In this document: one piece after another, positions 39,229 through 47,847 of the stretch | How the letters are laid out: each line of letters begins with the position of its first letter | Position numbering within the stretch: position 1 is the stretch's first letter | Assembly: GCA_020637165.1 (NCBI GenBank) | Contig: JACJWN010000005.1 | Location: 1-64,000 of the forward strand | DNA from: Mycolicibacterium sp. | GTDB lineage: Bacteria; Actinomycetota; Actinomycetes; Mycobacteriales; Mycobacteriaceae | Reading direction: 5' to 3' | DNA: 64,000 nt | Position numbers and translations under genes: made by a program | The notes under the pieces: generated by a model | Told to the model about the DNA's origin: nothing | Database searches by the model: none | The model's input: the letters and a program-made list of their open reading frames with translations, nothing else

Positions 39229-40071
39229 ATGACAGTTTCGCCCGACGTCGCCGCGAGTAGCGCGACGACCCGCTGCTCTCGCCTCCGCCGGTACGCCATG
39301 ACCCGTCCGACGTTCTTCAGCGTCGAGTACGCGATCAATCCTTGGATGGACGTCAGTGTGGAGGTCGACGTCGACCTCGCGATCGCACAGTGGGAGACCC
39401 TGCGCGACACCTATCGCAAACTCGGCCACACCGTCGACGTGGTCGAGCCCGTCGCGGGCCTGCCGGACATGGTGTACGCCGCCAACGGTGGACTGATCGT
39501 GGGCAACACCGCGATCGTCGCCCGCTTCAAGCACGCCGAGCGCGAAGGTGAAGCGACGGCCTACGCGGAGTGGATGGCCCAGCAGGGCTACGCCCCGGTC
39601 ACCACCCGTCACATCAACGAAGGCCAGGGCGACTTCCTGGTGGCCGGTATGACCATCCTGGCCGGCACCGGCTTCCGGACCGATCGGCAAGCCCACTCCG
39701 AAGTTGCCGCGATAACCGGCATGCCCGTTGTCACACTGGAACTCGTCGATCCGCGGTTCTACCATCTCGACACCGCGATGACGGTCCTCGACGACACCAC
39801 GGTCGCCTACTATCCGCCCGCATTCAGCGCCGCGGCCCAGGCCCGATTGCGGGAATTGTTCCCCGGGGCGATCGAGGTGTCCAGCGCTGACGCCTACGTC
39901 CTGGGCCTCAACGCGGTCTCCGACGGCAAACACGTCGTTCATCCGCAGGCGGCGACCGGCTTCGCCGAACAGCTCTATCAAGCAGGATTCCAACCCATCG
40001 GTGTCGATCTGTCCGAACTGCTCAAGGGCGGCGGCTCCGTCAAGTGCTGCACTCTGGAGATACATTCATGA
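39229..40071 (+). CDS. DDAH/arginine dihydrolase-like guanidine hydrolase
   Basis: The 280-residue protein of the amidinotransferase/DDAH fold has the conserved TFFSVEYAINPWM region (about residues 28-40), MVYAANGGL (about 80-88), a catalytic histidine in YHLDTAM (about 177) and the C-terminal nucleophilic Cys in GGGSVKCCT (about 272). M. tuberculosis has a related gene annotated as DDAH beside rocD. The NPWM and AANGGL motifs also recall the cyanobacterial ArgZ/AgrE arginine dihydrolase, which turns arginine into ornithine, ammonia and CO2; that reaction fits this locus. The ATG at 39298 is an alternative start. Which reaction occurs is inference. Confidence 0.85.
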   Translation: MTVSPDVAASSATTRCSRLRRYAMTRPTFFSVEYAINPWMDVSVEVDVDLAIAQWETLRDTYRKLGHTVDVVEPVAGLPDMVYAANGGLIVGNTAIVARFKHAEREGEATAYAEWMAQQGYAPVTTRHINEGQGDFLVAGMTILAGTGFRTDRQAHSEVAAITGMPVVTLELVDPRFYHLDTAMTVLDDTTVAYYPPAFSAAAQARLRELFPGAIEVSSADAYVLGLNAVSDGKHVVHPQAATGFAEQLYQAGFQPIGVDLSELLKGGGSVKCCTLEIHS

Positions 40072-41309
40072 CCGTGACCGACATCCGCGCTCCCCAGGAA
40101 ACGGCGACTGCCGCCGCGATCGCGGCGGAGGAGGCGCACACCGCACGCAACTACGCGCCCCTGCCGGTGGTGGCGGCCAGCGCGCGCGGCGCATGGATCA
40201 CTGACGTCGAAGGCAAGCGCTACCTGGATTGTCTTGCCGCTTACTCCGCGGTCAACTTCGGCCACCATAACGACCAGATCGTTGCCGCGGCGCATCGGCA
40301 ACTCGACAGATTGACCCTCGTCAGCCGTGCATTCCACTCCGATCGCCTGGGTCCGTTCTGTGCCGATCTGGCCGCATTGTGCGGCAAGGACATGGTCCTG
40401 CCCATGAACAGTGGCGCCGAGGCCGTCGAGAGCGGGATCAAGGTTGCCCGCAAGTGGGGTACCGACATCAAGGGCGTGCCCGAGGGCATGGCCAACATCA
40501 TCGTGGCCGACAACAACTTTCATGGCCGCACCATCAGCATCGTCAGTTTTTCCACCGATGGCACGGCCCGCAACGGATTCGGCCCTTTCACACCGGGATT
40601 CCGTTCGACGCCTTTCGGCGATGCCGAGGCGGTGGAGGCCGCGATCGATGAGCACACGGTCGCGGTGCTCGTCGAGCCCATCCAGGGCGAGGCCGGAATC
40701 ATCGTCCCCCCGGACGATTATCTGCCGAGACTTCGCGAGGTGTGCAGCCGAAGGAATGTGCTGCTGATCGCGGACGAAATCCAGTCCGGCCTGGCGCGAA
40801 CCGGACGTACCTTCGCATGCGACCACTGGGGCGTGGTGCCCGATATCTATCTTCTCGGCAAGGCGCTGGGTGGCGGAGTCATCCCGCTGTCGGCAGTGGT
40901 GGCCAACCGGGACATCCTCGGGGTCCTCAATCCGGGCGAGCACGGGTCGACCTTCGGGGGAAACGCGCTGGCTATGGCCATCGGGACCGAGGTTGTGGAG
41001 ATCCTGCGCCGGGGAGAGTTCCAGGACCGATCGGCGCATCTCGGTGAACGCCTGCACGCACGACTGCGTTCGCTGATCGGCCGGGGAGTCCTCGATGTGC
41101 GCGGCATGGGGCTTTGGGCCGGTGTCGACATCGACGAGCGACTGGGCACCGGTAAGCAGCTGAGCCGGGCGCTGGCCCGCCGTGGCGTTCTGGTGAAGGA
41201 CACCCACGGATCGACACTGCGATTTGCCCCGCCGTTGGTAATCACCGCCGACGAGATCGATTGGGCCGTCGATCAGTTGGCCGACGTGCTGGGTGAGATG
41301 CACAACTAG
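40068..41309 (+). CDS. rocD: Ornithine aminotransferase
   Basis: This 413-residue class III PLP aminotransferase converts ornithine and 2-oxoglutarate to glutamate semialdehyde and glutamate. The landmarks are the N-terminal ARNYAPLPVV region, NSGAEAVESGIKVARKWG, the cofactor aspartate in LIADEIQSGLARTG, and the Schiff-base Lys in LLGKALGGGVIPLS (about residue 264). The start is the ATGA overlap with the preceding gene, so guanidine hydrolysis and transamination of its ornithine product would be coupled. M. tuberculosis has this gene split into rocD1 and rocD2; here it is intact. Confidence 0.95.
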   Translation: MTVTDIRAPQETATAAAIAAEEAHTARNYAPLPVVAASARGAWITDVEGKRYLDCLAAYSAVNFGHHNDQIVAAAHRQLDRLTLVSRAFHSDRLGPFCADLAALCGKDMVLPMNSGAEAVESGIKVARKWGTDIKGVPEGMANIIVADNNFHGRTISIVSFSTDGTARNGFGPFTPGFRSTPFGDAEAVEAAIDEHTVAVLVEPIQGEAGIIVPPDDYLPRLREVCSRRNVLLIADEIQSGLARTGRTFACDHWGVVPDIYLLGKALGGGVIPLSAVVANRDILGVLNPGEHGSTFGGNALAMAIGTEVVEILRRGEFQDRSAHLGERLHARLRSLIGRGVLDVRGMGLWAGVDIDERLGTGKQLSRALARRGVLVKDTHGSTLRFAPPLVITADEIDWAVDQLADVLGEMHN

Positions 41310-41372
41310 CGGTGGCCTGATTGCCGGGTAGCCGGATTCAGCACGGCACGACACGTTTCCGCGCAAAGAGCA

Positions 41373-42461
41373 TCAATCCGAAAGCAAATTGCCCGTTCTG
41401 CTTTCCAGCGGAATTTCGCCCGCGATCTTGCCGATCACCCGTCCGGGCCACGCGTACGGCTGGCTGTGGCGGGCGAAGAGCCGCCCGTCGGTCTCGGCCC
41501 GCAATTCCGTCTCATCGCCAAGCGGATCGATCACTGTCGCGACGAGATCGCCCTTGCGGACCACGTCGCCCAGCCGACGGCGATAGGCGACGAGCCCGGG
41601 GACCGGCGAGCGCAACTGCGCCATCGCTGTCAGCGCCGTGGCGCGGCAGGACAAACGCGGGTGCCCGCCCGACCCGGCGACAAAGCCGCGTGCCTGCAAC
41701 ATCCGCAGCAGCGCCGTGGCTTGGTCGGCGGCGCGTTCTAGATCGACATCGTCATTGCTGCCCAATTCCAGCGTGGCGGCGAGGCAGGCCGGCGGGATGG
41801 GCAGCACGGGGTGGTTCGCGGCCAGCACCCACCATGGACTGGCGCAGGCCTCATCGAAGGGATGGCCACCCGACACCTCGGACAGAAGAACGGCCCGCGC
41901 ATCGATCGCCGCGGCGATGTCCTCGGCTGCCGGCCACAGCGCCGGGCCGACGTACATGTGCGGCTCAGCCTCGTTGTCTGCGTGAAGATCGAGTACGAGG
42001 TCGGCGTCGTGGGCGAGCGTCAGCAACCTGTGGCGCAGATGTGCCAGTGCCCCATCCGGCTGCATCGCCGCAAGCCGCGCGGACATCGCGGCCCGGATCG
42101 TTGCGACGTTCGACGCCGCGTCTGGCCCCAGCGACAGGCTTCCGAGGTCTGACAGATCGGGGTAGTTGCGGTTGAAATTCTCGCCCGTGGCGTTGTCGAT
42201 GCGACCGGACACGAAGGTGGTTTCGGTCTGAGCCAGGCCGATCGGGTTTGCCTGCGGGACCAGCAGGATTTCACCATGGACCCCGCCGTGAGCCTCAGCT
42301 TCGGCCAGATGCCCGGCCAGGATGCGCAAGACCAGCATGCCGGGAAACTCGTCGGCATGCAGTCCGGCCTGCAGATATGCCTTCCTGCCAGCGCCCGCCG
42401 CGCCGAAGCGCAGCACGGTCAGGCGATGTGGCGAGCCCGGCAGGTCGTAGGTCTGGCGCAT
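41373..42461 (-). CDS. Succinylglutamate desuccinylase/aspartoacylase family hydrolase
   Basis: The 362-residue zinc hydrolase has the M14-like motif GLHADEFPG (His...Glu, about residues 33-41) and the third metal-binding histidine in DLHADNE (about 158). The C-terminal region VRKGDLVATVIDPLGD resembles the barrel-sandwich tail of this family. These enzymes cleave amide bonds of N-acyl amino acids. As the last gene of the cyanophycin operon, it is the candidate for splitting beta-aspartyl-arginine released by cyanophycinase, a job usually done by isoaspartyl dipeptidases. That is inferred from context. Confidence 0.8.
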   Translation of the reverse strand: MRQTYDLPGSPHRLTVLRFGAAGAGRKAYLQAGLHADEFPGMLVLRILAGHLAEAEAHGGVHGEILLVPQANPIGLAQTETTFVSGRIDNATGENFNRNYPDLSDLGSLSLGPDAASNVATIRAAMSARLAAMQPDGALAHLRHRLLTLAHDADLVLDLHADNEAEPHMYVGPALWPAAEDIAAAIDARAVLLSEVSGGHPFDEACASPWWVLAANHPVLPIPPACLAATLELGSNDDVDLERAADQATALLRMLQARGFVAGSGGHPRLSCRATALTAMAQLRSPVPGLVAYRRRLGDVVRKGDLVATVIDPLGDETELRAETDGRLFARHSQPYAWPGRVIGKIAGEIPLESRTGNLLSD

Positions 42462-42476
42462 CCTGGTTTCACTCCA

Positions 42477-42532
42477 CCTATCTCAATCGGCCTATCTCAT
42501 TCGGCCTATCTCATTGGGCCGGTCTCATTCGG
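42477..42532 (-). repeat. Four tandem 14-bp repeats
   Basis: Four consecutive 14-base units (plus-strand consensus CCTATCTCATTCGG) occupy 42477-42490, 42491-42504, 42505-42518 and 42519-42532, with one to three changes each. They fill the gap between the small PIN-like gene and the zinc-hydrolase gene. They overlap the end of the former by eight bases and lie 16 bases ahead of the latter's start. A role in differential translation or mRNA processing is possible. Confidence 0.85.
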
Positions 42533-42899
42533 CCGGCGGAGTATCCATCGGCGCAGCCTCCGTCTGTACAACAACCGCGTCGCCGGACGGAAGCACGAAC
42601 ACATCCGTCTCGTAATAGGCCGCGCAGGCCGCATGCAGGCGATCTTTCAGGTCACCCTCCGTCGACATCGACCCTTCGACCAAATGACGACCGGGGGGCA
42701 TGTCGCGCAGTTCGATCTTCTGTGCATCGAGAAAGGCCGTCAACTCGTCCTCGCCCAGATCCGGCAGCTCCATGGCGGCTTCGATGACGGCGAGCGGCGA
42801 GGTGTAGCGCGGCCCCGCGGCGGCAATGGCAGGGGCGCTTGCCGCCGCCCTTTCCGGATCGGAAAGCAGCGCGGCCAGGGTGGTTCCATCGAAATACAT
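42525..42899 (-). CDS. Small PIN-like protein of the cyanophycin operon
   Basis: This 124-residue protein of unclear family starts MYFDGTTLAALLSDP, much like the first strand of VapC/PIN ribonucleases with its acidic residue at position 4. An acidic residue also follows in SPLAVIEAAMEL (about 45) and again in LKDRLHAACAAYY (about 85), the spacing expected in PIN folds; the last acidic site is not apparent. No antitoxin partner is present. It lies 20 bases after the cyanophycinase gene. It could be a degenerate PIN protein or an unrelated fold. Confidence 0.7.
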   Translation of the reverse strand: MYFDGTTLAALLSDPERAAASAPAIAAAGPRYTSPLAVIEAAMELPDLGEDELTAFLDAQKIELRDMPPGRHLVEGSMSTEGDLKDRLHAACAAYYETDVFVLPSGDAVVVQTEAAPMDTPPAE

Positions 42900-42919
42900 G
42901 ACTGTTCGTCCTTTCGTTG

Positions 42920-45124
42920 TTATCCGTGTCGATCACGGATGCTTTCAATATCGAGATGGCCTGTGCCATCGCCGTTGGAGCGGTAGAGCAGGGAAATATG
43001 CGGTTCGTGTGTGACGCCGGGCACTGTGACCGGCCCTGCCGTGCCGATACAGTCCTCGATCAATTCCGCCACCAGAGTATCCAGCTGGGCGGCGGATGCG
43101 GTCGCAGGCGCCAGCCGGGTAATGGTCCCGGCCGCCATGTCGATGACATCTCCCGGACCGGCAAAACACAGCCTGGTGCCCGGCGCGATGAAATCGTCCC
43201 CCGCAAGCTCGGTCTTGAGCGGATCGACCTCGACTAGGACGGCGCCGCGCGCGCCGATCGCGGTGAGTTTGCTGTTGTCGTGGTTGGCGATGACGCCGCT
43301 GTCTTCTAGAAGGCCGAGCCCGAACCGTACGCCCTCCTCCGCGCAGGCGACGGCAAGGCGGCCGAGACGGCGCGAGCAGGACAGTTTCTGGTCGACGATG
43401 GCGGCGCCGAACAATCCCAACCCTTCCTGGATCACCAATCCGCGCCGTCCCATATCCGAGGCAATACCGAACCGCAGCGCTTCAAAGGACGTACCGCCGC
43501 CGATCATGAAGCCGGACAGCGCCGAGGCCGCGCCGCCCACGCCGACGATCATGGCGCCGGCCGCCCGGGCATGCGCAATGGCCATCAGCAGCGGTGTGAT
43601 CTCACCACGGTAGAGCAGGGATTCCACCAGCCTGATCTGGTTGCCTCCGGTCAAGATGATGGTGCGCAGCGCCGCGATCTGATCGACCATTGCTTCCTCG
43701 CGCATCAGTCGGTCAACGTTGTCGATGGTGACGCCCAGGTCGGTGGCCTCGACGCCGTGGCTGCGCAACACGTCGATATAGTCCCGCGCTGTCTCGCGGG
43801 GCTCGGATGAAGCTGCGGCAATGACGCCCACCGGCCCCTCGCACCGGGACGTCAGCTCCGCAAGGAGCGGGTTGTCGCGTTCGAGCGGCGCCGAGCCCAG
43901 CATCATCACACGCGCCTCTAGACTCGGGTGTACACCGTAGTCGCGGGACAACGCCGCTCGCCTGTTCTCTGCCAGTTGCGCCGCATTAAGCTGACGCGTT
44001 CGCATGCTGGCCCGAAAATCCACGGCCGTCATGCGGAAATCATGCCCGTCGCCGGGGATATAGGCGGCCGCGCGGCCGCCATGACGGGAAATCTCGACGC
44101 TGGTGGCGTAGCCGGCCCGGGGCTCTATCGCGCGGGCGCGATCGGCCGGATAGTCATCGGGGTCGCCGAGCACCAGCCGCGCCATGAGGTCGTACAGCGT
44201 GTAGGCGCCGAAGACGTTGCGGAGTGAGCGGGCGGGGGCGTTGTAGGTGATGTCCCGCGGTGTCACCGGCCGCTTGCCCGGGCCGGGCCGCACCTCACCC
44301 GTTTCCAGGTCACAGCTGTCACCGTCGTCGGCATAACTGATACCGATGTTGTCGATCAGCCTGCGGCTGCGGTCGATTTTCGCCTGTGCCAGATCGAAGA
44401 CGAAGACACCGTATTCGCCGACCACTCGCGCGGTCCTGCCCTCGACGAACAGGGCTGTGTTTTCGTCGACACCGAAGCCGCGCCTGGTGCCGGACTCCTG
44501 CATGCCGACGACCATCCGCCCGAACCGGCCGCGCTTGATGAAATGCTGGTCGACGATCCCCCAGGGAAAGAAGCCGAGCCCCGGTGCCAGCAGTATTCCG
44601 GGCTGGTCCGCGTTACCAACCACACCATAGGTCGCAGCCTCCAGGGACGTGCCGCCGGAGAACATCACCTCGGACATGATGGCGGCCCCGGCGCTGGAAC
44701 CGGCGACCAGCGAACCCTTGCGCTGCGCTTTTCGGATCGCCTTGAGCACCCGGCTTTCCCGACCTTGGGGCGCCAGTGCCCCGGTGATCAGGGCTTGGTC
44801 GCCGCCGGTGAAGTAGACGCTGCCGTAGTCCTCGACCAGGTCTGCGATCGCCGCGTCCTGTGCGGCCGCCGGCGCCCCGGGTCCGTGAACACCTGCCTCG
44901 ACGGCATCGAAGCCGTAGGCGCGAAACACCTCAACGGTTTCGGGGCCGACCTCTTCGGGTACCGACGACGCCGTCGCGAAGACGACGATCCTGCCGCCGG
45001 CCAGACGCCGCATCTCGTCGTAGATGGCGGTGTTGTCGTCTTCCAGGCGGCCGCCGATGATTGCCAGTTTCGGGATGGCGCCCCCGCGATGAGTGAAGAG
45101 GATTCTGCTGAGCGTCCGCGTCAT
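42920..45124 (-). CDS. cphB: Double-domain cyanophycinase
   Basis: The 734-residue protein contains two cyanophycinase-like domains. The first (about residues 17-300) has the serine-hydrolase nucleophile Ser144 in AGSSAGAAIM and the catalytic histidine in DQHFIKRGR. It should cleave cyanophycin to beta-Asp-Arg dipeptides. The second (about 405-690) aligns over the same landmarks, but the nucleophile position reads VGVGGAAS (Gly530) and the histidine motif reads DQKLSCSRR, so it is probably catalytically dead and structural or polymer-binding. The start overlaps the cphA stop by four bases (ATGA). Confidence 0.9.
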   Translation of the reverse strand: MTRTLSRILFTHRGGAIPKLAIIGGRLEDDNTAIYDEMRRLAGGRIVVFATASSVPEEVGPETVEVFRAYGFDAVEAGVHGPGAPAAAQDAAIADLVEDYGSVYFTGGDQALITGALAPQGRESRVLKAIRKAQRKGSLVAGSSAGAAIMSEVMFSGGTSLEAATYGVVGNADQPGILLAPGLGFFPWGIVDQHFIKRGRFGRMVVGMQESGTRRGFGVDENTALFVEGRTARVVGEYGVFVFDLAQAKIDRSRRLIDNIGISYADDGDSCDLETGEVRPGPGKRPVTPRDITYNAPARSLRNVFGAYTLYDLMARLVLGDPDDYPADRARAIEPRAGYATSVEISRHGGRAAAYIPGDGHDFRMTAVDFRASMRTRQLNAAQLAENRRAALSRDYGVHPSLEARVMMLGSAPLERDNPLLAELTSRCEGPVGVIAAASSEPRETARDYIDVLRSHGVEATDLGVTIDNVDRLMREEAMVDQIAALRTIILTGGNQIRLVESLLYRGEITPLLMAIAHARAAGAMIVGVGGAASALSGFMIGGGTSFEALRFGIASDMGRRGLVIQEGLGLFGAAIVDQKLSCSRRLGRLAVACAEEGVRFGLGLLEDSGVIANHDNSKLTAIGARGAVLVEVDPLKTELAGDDFIAPGTRLCFAGPGDVIDMAAGTITRLAPATASAAQLDTLVAELIEDCIGTAGPVTVPGVTHEPHISLLYRSNGDGTGHLDIESIRDRHG

Positions 45125-47847
45125 TTCGCCGGAACGATTAGCACACCGCGATCATCCGACGTGAGAACGAAGCCATCGGGAACGTCGAATGTGGATGCTG
45201 CGAGACGCTGTTCGACGGGCTCGGGTCCGGGCGCGGTGAATTTCGGCGTGAATTGGATGATCTGCTTCCAACAGCGCGTGATCGCCTCGCAGAAGTACAG
45301 CACCAGATCGTCGGGTCGCGCCTGCTCCAGCGCCGCGTCTAGGGCCTCGTCCTCCTCGCCGATGATGCTGATGGCCTCGGGTGCGACACCCTCGGAGATC
45401 AGGGCGTCCCGCAGCAGCATGGGGATTTCGTCGGGCCCGCGATCGCGCAGATTGTCGTCGCGGTGGCAAATGTAGGTGTCGAAGTGGCCGGCGACCTTGC
45501 GGGCGATGGCCACCGCATCCTCGTCGCGCCGGTCGCCTGGGCAGGTCACCCCGACGATCTTGCGCCCCCGCGGCTTGAGCCTGTCGACCACGTCGACCAT
45601 GGCTCCCACCGCCGCTTCGTTGTGCCCGTAGTCGAGGATCACCCGGAAACCGTGTTCATCGAAGACGTTCATTCTCCCCGGGCTCTGGAAGAAGCTGTTG
45701 TCGAAGGTGCGCAGCCCGGTGCGAACCTGATCCAGTGTCTTGCCGAGCGCGTAGGCCATGCCGGCGGCGAACATGGCGTTTTCGACGTTGTGCAGCGCCT
45801 TGCCCTCCAGTGTGGCCGGGATGAGGTAGGTCCACATCAGCGGCATCTGGGTGCCGTTGTCGTAAATCACAATCTGGTCGCCGTTGACCCCCTGCTCGAG
45901 AACGACCGCGGGCTTGCCGAGTCCGATGTGTTCGCGTACCAGTTCATGCTCCGGGTTGCGCGTCACGTACATGACCTGCTTGGCGGGGGAGAAGGCCGCC
46001 ATCTTCAGCGTCTGCTCGTTGTCGGCGTTCAACACCACCGTGCCGCGCGTGACTTCCGCGACGACGCGTTTCACCCGGGCAAGACCTTCCAGGGTATCGA
46101 CGCCGCCGAGCCCGAGGTGGTCGGACGCGACGTTGAGCACCGCGCCAACATCGCAGAAGTTGTAGCCCAGGCCGGAGCGGACGATACCGCCGCGCGCGGT
46201 CTCCAGGACCGCGATGTCGACCGAGGGATCGCGCAGCACCATGTTGGCCGACAGCGGCCCGGTCATATCGCCCTTGACGGTCACCCTGCCATCGATCACC
46301 ACGGCGTCGGTGGAGGTCTGCCCCACGACATGACCCGCCATCTTCAGTATGTGCGCCAGCATGCGCGAGCAGGTGGTCTTGCCGTTGGTTCCAGTCAGGG
46401 CGGCGATGGGAACGCGAGCTTGGGTTCCTGGTGGGAAGAGCATGTCCATGATCGCCCCGCCGACGTCGCGCGGCGTGCCCTCGGACGGCGCGATATGCAT
46501 GCGCAGGCCAGGTCCCGCGTTGATCTCGCAGATGCCGCCGCCGGTCTCGGTGTAGCTCTTGGTGATATCGGTGGTCAGGAAATCCACGGCGCCGACATCG
46601 AGGCCGATCGCCCGGATCGCACGCTCGGCCATCAGCTTGTTTTCGGGATGGATCGTGTCGGTGACATCCACCGCCGTGCCGCCGGTCGAAATGTTCGCGG
46701 TCTTTCGCAGATACACCTCCTCGCCGTCGGCGGGGACCGTCTCGGGGGTGTAGCCCTTTTCCTCGAGCAGGTCCTTGGCCTGATCATCGATTTCGAGACG
46801 GGTCAGCACGTTTTCGTGCCCGACGCCGCGACGCGGGTCCTGATTGACGATGTCGACCAGCTCAGCGATGGTGTGGCGCCCGTCGCCCTTCACATGCCCC
46901 GGCACCCGGCGCGCGGCGGCGACGAGTTGGCCGTTGATCACCAGGAGCCGGTGGTCGTCGCCGCACAACATGGTCTCCACCAACACGGTCCGCCCTTCGG
47001 CCTCGGCGGTCTCGAAGGCGGCGGCGACGCCGTCCTCGGACGTGATACCGACCGTGACGCCCCGGCCGTGGTTGCCGTCGAGCGGCTTGATGACCACGGG
47101 GTAGCCGATCCGCTCAGCCGCCGCTATCGCCTCGTCCACGTCGTAGACCACCTTCTGTCGCGGCACGGGCAGACCGAGATCGGCGAGGAGGCTGTTGGCG
47201 AGGTTCTTGTCCGAGGCGATTTCGACGGCGATATGCGAGGTCTTCGACGTCAGCGCGGCCTCGATCCGCTGCTGGTACTTGCCCTGGCCGACTTGGATCA
47301 GGCTTGCGTCATTGAGCCGGTAGACCGGAATGTCGCGGGCCTGGGCCGCGCGCACCAATTCCATGGCCGAGGGTCCCAGCGAACGCCTTTCGGCATAGTC
47401 CAGGAAATCGTCGACGTCTTTGCCGAGGTCGCCGGCCTCATCCTCGGCGCGGGCGATGACGGCGAGCATGTCGCAGGCAACCTCGCCGGCCTCGATACCG
47501 ATGTCCTCATTGCCGTAGCTGTAGAACACCTGGACGATGTCGGGATCATCGGTCGGCTCCGACCATGCCAATGTGCCGTCGATACCGGCTGCGTGCTGAA
47601 GCGCCAGCGCCAGCCTTCCGACCAGATCGCCGATGGACAGCGCCTCTCCGGCGCGCAGTGCGGCGTGCCACTCGGTCTGTTCGGTCGCGAGCCCCGGCAG
47701 CACCTCCGCAACTCTGTCGATCACGCCCGCGCCCAGGTCCTGAAGGGTTTCCGCATAGCTCGGCTTGACGTCCAGCTTGAGCCGGATCACCGGCTCCAGC
47801 GCATGCACGTTGGGACCCACGTAGACCGAGATGGAATCGATGTTCAA
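45121..47847 (-). CDS. cphA: Cyanophycin synthetase
   Basis: The 908-residue enzyme polymerises aspartate and arginine into cyanophycin, using ATP for each addition. The N-terminal domain (residues 1-160) begins ISVYVGPNVHAL. An ATP-grasp domain (about 212-470) includes KPLDGNHGRGVTVG and ETGGGICEINAGPGLRMH. A Mur-ligase-like domain starts with the P-loop LTGTNGKTTCSRM (about 484-496) and continues through ETARGGIVRSGLGY, DHLGLGG and LDYGHNEAA. All three parts are complete, as in CphA1. It starts at a TTG with AGGA about eight bases upstream. Codon third positions look a little less GC-rich than in neighbours. Cyanophycin genes are not part of the usual mycobacterial set. Confidence 0.95.
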   Translation of the reverse strand: MNIDSISVYVGPNVHALEPVIRLKLDVKPSYAETLQDLGAGVIDRVAEVLPGLATEQTEWHAALRAGEALSIGDLVGRLALALQHAAGIDGTLAWSEPTDDPDIVQVFYSYGNEDIGIEAGEVACDMLAVIARAEDEAGDLGKDVDDFLDYAERRSLGPSAMELVRAAQARDIPVYRLNDASLIQVGQGKYQQRIEAALTSKTSHIAVEIASDKNLANSLLADLGLPVPRQKVVYDVDEAIAAAERIGYPVVIKPLDGNHGRGVTVGITSEDGVAAAFETAEAEGRTVLVETMLCGDDHRLLVINGQLVAAARRVPGHVKGDGRHTIAELVDIVNQDPRRGVGHENVLTRLEIDDQAKDLLEEKGYTPETVPADGEEVYLRKTANISTGGTAVDVTDTIHPENKLMAERAIRAIGLDVGAVDFLTTDITKSYTETGGGICEINAGPGLRMHIAPSEGTPRDVGGAIMDMLFPPGTQARVPIAALTGTNGKTTCSRMLAHILKMAGHVVGQTSTDAVVIDGRVTVKGDMTGPLSANMVLRDPSVDIAVLETARGGIVRSGLGYNFCDVGAVLNVASDHLGLGGVDTLEGLARVKRVVAEVTRGTVVLNADNEQTLKMAAFSPAKQVMYVTRNPEHELVREHIGLGKPAVVLEQGVNGDQIVIYDNGTQMPLMWTYLIPATLEGKALHNVENAMFAAGMAYALGKTLDQVRTGLRTFDNSFFQSPGRMNVFDEHGFRVILDYGHNEAAVGAMVDVVDRLKPRGRKIVGVTCPGDRRDEDAVAIARKVAGHFDTYICHRDDNLRDRGPDEIPMLLRDALISEGVAPEAISIIGEEDEALDAALEQARPDDLVLYFCEAITRCWKQIIQFTPKFTAPGPEPVEQRLAASTFDVPDGFVLTSDDRGVLIVPAK

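Noticed and set aside
42477-42532. CRISPR-like array
   Set aside because: The four units abut without spacers and no cas gene is present, so this is a simple tandem repeat.
45121-47847. Reading cphA as a MurE- or FPGS-type ligase
   Set aside because: The Mur-ligase-like part is there, but it is preceded by an ATP-grasp domain and an N-terminal domain in the order found in cyanophycin synthetases, and a cyanophycinase gene follows.
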